From assembly GCA_030770535.1 (NCBI GenBank), contig JASVEC010000006.1, positions 248,001-312,000 of the forward strand: a stretch of 64,000 nt of DNA. Direction: 5' to 3'. The DNA is from Batkoa obscura (Eukaryota; Entomophthoromycota; Entomophthoromycetes; Entomophthorales; Batkoaceae). Position 1 is the first letter of the stretch, and every line of letters starts with the position of its first letter. Below the pieces are notes generated by a model that had not been told where the DNA came from, ran no database searches, and worked only from the letters and a program-made list of their open reading frames with translations. A program made the position numbers and the translations under genes. Shown here piece by piece: positions 60,361-64,000 of the stretch.

Positions 60361-60459
60361 CTTATAACAGTCTGGAGATTGAGTGCACAGTTAAGATGGT
60401 TATATAAGTCATAAAACTACAATGCTTATAACAATCTGGAGACCAAGTGCACAGTTAAG
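60361..60459 (+). repeat. Direct duplication, 35-bp core, 64-bp period
   Basis: Cores at 60361-60395 and 60425-60459 are identical at 31 of 35 positions (CTTATAACAGTCTGGAGA... ...GTGCACAGTTAAG). An inverted partial copy, GTCTCCAGAT near 60510, follows. The first core is also flanked by ATAA-rich links resembling those after the second. Confidence 0.8.
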
Positions 60460-61544
60460 GTATTTACTTATGTTATAAAAATATGAAATTATTTTGAAAT
60501 AATACACATGTCTCCAGATCAACTTATAACTAATCAAAAATGAGTTTGGTTACCAGTGTAGGTTAATAAATTGGAACATAATTTAAGCATTGGTCTGCAG
60601 GTTTAATGAGGTGAAAATTTGGTTATTGAAATAGATATTCGAATAAAAATGAGGTAGTTGAGTTAATGGGTAGTAAGGATGAATACTTGTTAATGAGTTT
60701 AAAAAATAAAAATAAGATTATAAGCTTAAGTTACTTGAGAGTATTTTTTATATTAGTTTATAGAAAATGTGACGGATACAATACACGAATTTCAATTTTT
60801 TGATTTTTTAAATTTAATTTTGAACCACACTATTATTGAACAAAAACGAATTTCAATTAATGAATAAATGTCTGCAGGTCAGATTGAAAAAGGCGCATAA
60901 AACGGAATAACTTTTTTCGTTTAATTGATAACATCAATAATTAACCTTAGGGAAAGGGTACCATTAGCTTTTGTCTTAAGCTCTTGTAGGTATAGTATGG
61001 TAAGTATATAGCGTTTTTTATCCTGCTATCATAATATGTTAGTAAAAACCGAATATGACATTTAAAAAGCAATTACACCAAATATATCCTTTGAAAATTC
61101 AACTTTTAGGTTAATTACCATTTATATTTAGGGATTAATTAAGTGATATCATTCTTTGAAATTTTGGGGTAAATAGATACGAACAAATCAATTTTTGAAG
61201 TAAATTATATTTGAGCTAATTGATTTGTTTATGGCTCAAAACTGGAAATTTATAGAAAAATAGAATAGATGTTTGTTTATCATAAGAAAGATAAGATTCA
61301 TCTATAAAAAATCTAAAATCAAATAATAACCAATCAATATTCAAGTTTAAAAATCTAAGCCAATTATAAGTTCAGGGTTTCATATTGTGCAAATAAAAAT
61401 CAAGTATGATGATAATTTAATTTTGATGAAAATTTGGGGTTTGACAAGTATTTAAACACCAGATACGATTGCATTTCCCTTTATCATTTATAATAATTAT
61501 AAAAGACTTTTCATATAATTTTATTGTTATTGAGATAGTCAAAG

Positions 61545-63981
61545 ATGCTTGCTAAAAGATGTGCACTTAAGGTAATTAATCTTAATAAAGTTTTATTTTC
61601 TTTTTTGTTAACTCTTAGTATTAGTATTTGCCTTCTAGCTATTTAACTAGAAGAGGCTATGCCAACATTGCTGCTGTTCCTCAAAATGTTCGCATGTCTA
61701 ATATTGAAACCGAAACTATCAATTATCAACGTATTGAAGATAACTTGGCTATTATTAGAAAAAGGTAAGGAATCTGTTTTTTACTTTTATAACTTTTGTT
61801 AAATATCAACTTAGATTAAACCAACCATTAACTTTGGCTGAGAAAATTGTTTATGGTCATTTAGATGATGCTAAAAACCAAGAAATTGCCCGTGGTGCCT
61901 CTTATCTTAAACTTAGACCTGACCGTGTTGCCTTCCAAGATGCTACTGCTCAAATGGCTTTACTTCAATTTATGACTGCTGGTCTTCCAAAAGTAGCTGT
62001 CCCATCCACTGTCCATTGTGATCATTTAATTCAAGCTCAAGTTGGTTCTGAAAAGGATCTTGCCCGTGCTAAAGATATTAACAAGGAAGTTTATGATTTC
62101 TTAGCTTCTACTTGTGCTAAGCATGGACTTGGTTTCTGGAAACCAGGATCTGGTATCATTCATCAAATTGTATTAGAAAATTATGCTTTCCCAGGTGGTC
62201 TTATGATTGGTACTGATTCCCATACTCCAAATGCTGGTGGTCTTGGTATGGTTGCTATTGGTGTTGGAGGTGCCGATGGTGTTGATGTATTAGCTGATAT
62301 TCCATGGGAACTTAAATGTCCTAAAGTTATTGGTGTTAAACTTACTGGTCAATTAAAAGGATGGACTTCACCAAAAGATATTATTCTTAAAGTAGCTGGT
62401 ATTCTTACTGTTAAAGGTGGAACTGGTGCTATTGTTGAATATTTTGGTTCAGGTGTTGATTCTATTTCATGTACTGGTATGGCTACTATCTGTAATATGG
62501 GTGCTGAAATTGGAGCTACTACTTCCCTTTTCCCATTCAATTCTCGTATGGGTGATTATCTTCGTGCCACTAAACGTGATTACATTGCTAAATCATCTGA
62601 GCAATTCTCTCATAACTTACGTGCCGATGAAGGTGCTATCTATGATCAAATCATTGAAATCAACCTTGATGAATTAGAGCCACATATCAATGGTCCATTC
62701 ACCCCGGATCTTGCTACTCCTCTCTCTAAATTTAAGGCTGCTGTTGAAGCTAATAACTGGCCAGCTGATCTTAAAGTAGGTCTTATTGGTTCTTGTACTA
62801 ACTCTTCTTATGAAGATATGACTCGTTCTGCTTCTATTGTTGAAGAAGCTAAGAGCCATGGTCTTAAATTTAAATCTAATTACACTGTTACCCCAGGATC
62901 TGAACAAGTTCGTGCTACTATTGAACGTGATGGATTAATTGATACTTTCTCTAGTGCTGGTGGTATTGTACTTGCCAATGCTTGCGGTCCATGTATTGGG
63001 CAATGGGATCGTCAAGATGTACCAAAAGGTGAAAAAAATTCTATTATTACTTCTTATAACCGTAACTTCACTGGACGTAATGATGGTAACCCAGCCACCC
63101 ATGCCTTTGTTGCTAGTCCAGAAATTGTAACGGCTCTTTCTATTGCTGGTGATTTACGTTTCAACCCAGAAACTGATACTCTTAAAGGTGCTGATGGTAA
63201 AGAATTTAAACTTTCATCTCCTCATGGTCATGAACTTCCACCAAAAGGATTTAATCCAGGAGAAGAAACTTATCAAGCCCCACCAGCTGATTCGTCTTCA
63301 GTACAAGTACAAGTATCTCCATCTTCAGATCGTCTTCAATTACTTACTCCATTTGCTAAATGGGATGGTAAGAATCCAAAAGATTTACCAATCTTAATTA
63401 AAGTTAAGGGTAAATGTACTACTGATCATATTTCTATGGCTGGGCCTTGGTTAAAATACCGTGGTCATTTAGATAATATTTCTAATAATATGTTAATTGG
63501 TGGTATTAACTATGTCAATGGAGAAGCTAATAATATTCAGAATGTATTTACTAAAGAATGGGATCAAGTACCAAATATAGCTCGTCAATATAAAGCTGAT
63601 GGTGTTCAATGGGTAGTTGTTGGTGATGAAAATTATGGTGAAGGTTCCTCTCGAGAACATGCTGCTCTTGAAGTACGTCACTTAGGTGGTATTGCTGTCA
63701 TCGTTAAATCATTCGCTCGTATCCATGAAACTAATCTTAAGAAACAAGGTGTATTACCACTTACCTTTGCTGATCCAGCTGATTATGATAAATTATCTGC
63801 TACTGATAGAATTTCTATTGAAGGTTTAGAATCTTTTACTCCAGGTGTACCATTAAACTTAAAAGTTACCAGAGAAGATGGTAGTCAATTTGATATCAAA
63901 GTTAATCAAACTTTCAATGATAATCAAATTACTTGGTTTAAGGCTGGTTCAGCTCTTAATAAGATGTCCGAAAGCAATTAG
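61545..63981 (+). CDS. ACO1: Aconitate hydratase, mitochondrial
   Basis: Three exons: 61545-61571, 61625-61764, 61815-63981; 777 residues, the usual size. It isomerises citrate to isocitrate in the TCA cycle. A basic leader ([20 protein letters not shown]) is the import signal. The three [4Fe-4S] cysteines are seen in [16 protein letters not shown] and [10 protein letters not shown], together with [46 protein letters not shown] and the swivel-domain [20 protein letters not shown]. The second exon uses the third TAG in a row as acceptor, because only that keeps the frame. Codon choice is richer in GGT, GCT, CGT and C-ending codons than in its neighbours, fitting high expression. Confidence 0.98.
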
Positions 63982-64000
63982 AATTATTACTATATAATTA

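Larger units (their letters stand above)
58441..61544. other. Long non-coding stretch between Rrp12 and aconitase
   Basis: Over 3 kb without a supportable gene. It contains a TTTA run (about 59264-59296), a hairpin, four GTCTGCAGGT-like motifs and a 64-bp-period tandem duplication, listed separately. The aconitase promoter must be at its right end. Confidence 0.55.

Noticed and set aside
61080-61100. ATATCCTTT, resembling an AT-AC U12 donor upstream of aconitase
   Set aside because: It is intergenic, without branch site or flanking exon.
1-64000. tRNA, rRNA and CRISPR arrays
   Set aside because: I looked for tRNA B-box-like GGTTCGA patterns with pairing arms, rRNA-like GC-rich conserved blocks and regularly spaced repeats. 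None was found, and tandem repeats here have no spacers.

Overview
The window is nuclear DNA of a strongly AT-rich, intron-rich fungus. Coding regions are fungal in type (Mis12/Mtw1, an Erv46-like cargo receptor, a Cdc4/Mlc1-type myosin light chain, an Rrp12, a Kelch protein with a C-terminal membrane segment). They are split by very short U2-type introns, mostly 39-63 nt, with GTAAG/GTAAT-like donors and TAG-like acceptors. The standard code fits throughout, since TAA, TAG and TGA are all used as stops. Several genes are ones that budding yeast lacks but animals and early-diverging fungi keep: eIF3m, RED/IK, RBM48, a p50RhoGAP-like CRAL-TRIO+RhoGAP protein, mS34 and hydroxyacid-oxoacid transhydrogenase. 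With the low GC this suggests an early-diverging lineage (Zoopagomycota/Entomophthoromycotina or Mucoromycota), which is an inference. Intact aconitase, lipoyl synthase, cytochrome c heme lyase and F1 inhibitor imply an aerobic mitochondrion, arguing against anaerobic gut fungi. Layout: 0-3.2 kb holds a Bub1-like kinase C-terminus (cut by the window edge), a small Prp3_C/DUF1115 protein and a CorA-type Mg transporter. 3.2-6.6 kb is gene-poor and holds a decayed Kelch-membrane gene with a short repeat inserted in it. 6.6-10 kb has the RhoGAP protein, thymidylate synthase and mitoribosomal mS34. 10-12.4 kb is repeat debris, followed by a KIN1/MARK-type kinase (12.4-15.9 kb) and another decayed stretch (15.9-19.6 kb). 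19.6-39.5 kb is gene-dense: transhydrogenase, thiamine-pyrophosphate-type carrier, a two-membrane-segment protein, Mis12, RBM48, eIF3m, Erv46, Cdc4 light chain, heme lyase, a YFH7-like P-loop kinase, IF1, Pno1, lipoyl synthase and Rpb10. 40.8-44.4 kb is an importin-7/8-type karyopherin. 44.4-47.2 kb is mostly non-coding. 47.2-58.4 kb has an unrecognised zinc-binding protein, the PKA catalytic subunit, RED and Rrp12. 58.4-61.5 kb is a long non-coding stretch with clustered short repeats, then mitochondrial aconitase to the end. The genes do not form one pathway cluster. Thematic groups are mitochondrial metabolism and biogenesis (aconitase, lipoyl synthase, heme lyase, IF1, transhydrogenase, carrier, mS34), ribosome biogenesis (Rrp12, Pno1), splicing (RED, RBM48) and kinetochore/checkpoint (Mis12, Bub1-like). 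The clearest undescribed-looking item is a family of eight copies, 96-99 bp each, of a terminal-inverted-repeat MITE, several with 4-5 bp target duplications, confined to intergenic or decayed DNA. All exon structures were derived by hand from splice signals, reading-frame continuity and family similarity, without transcript data.
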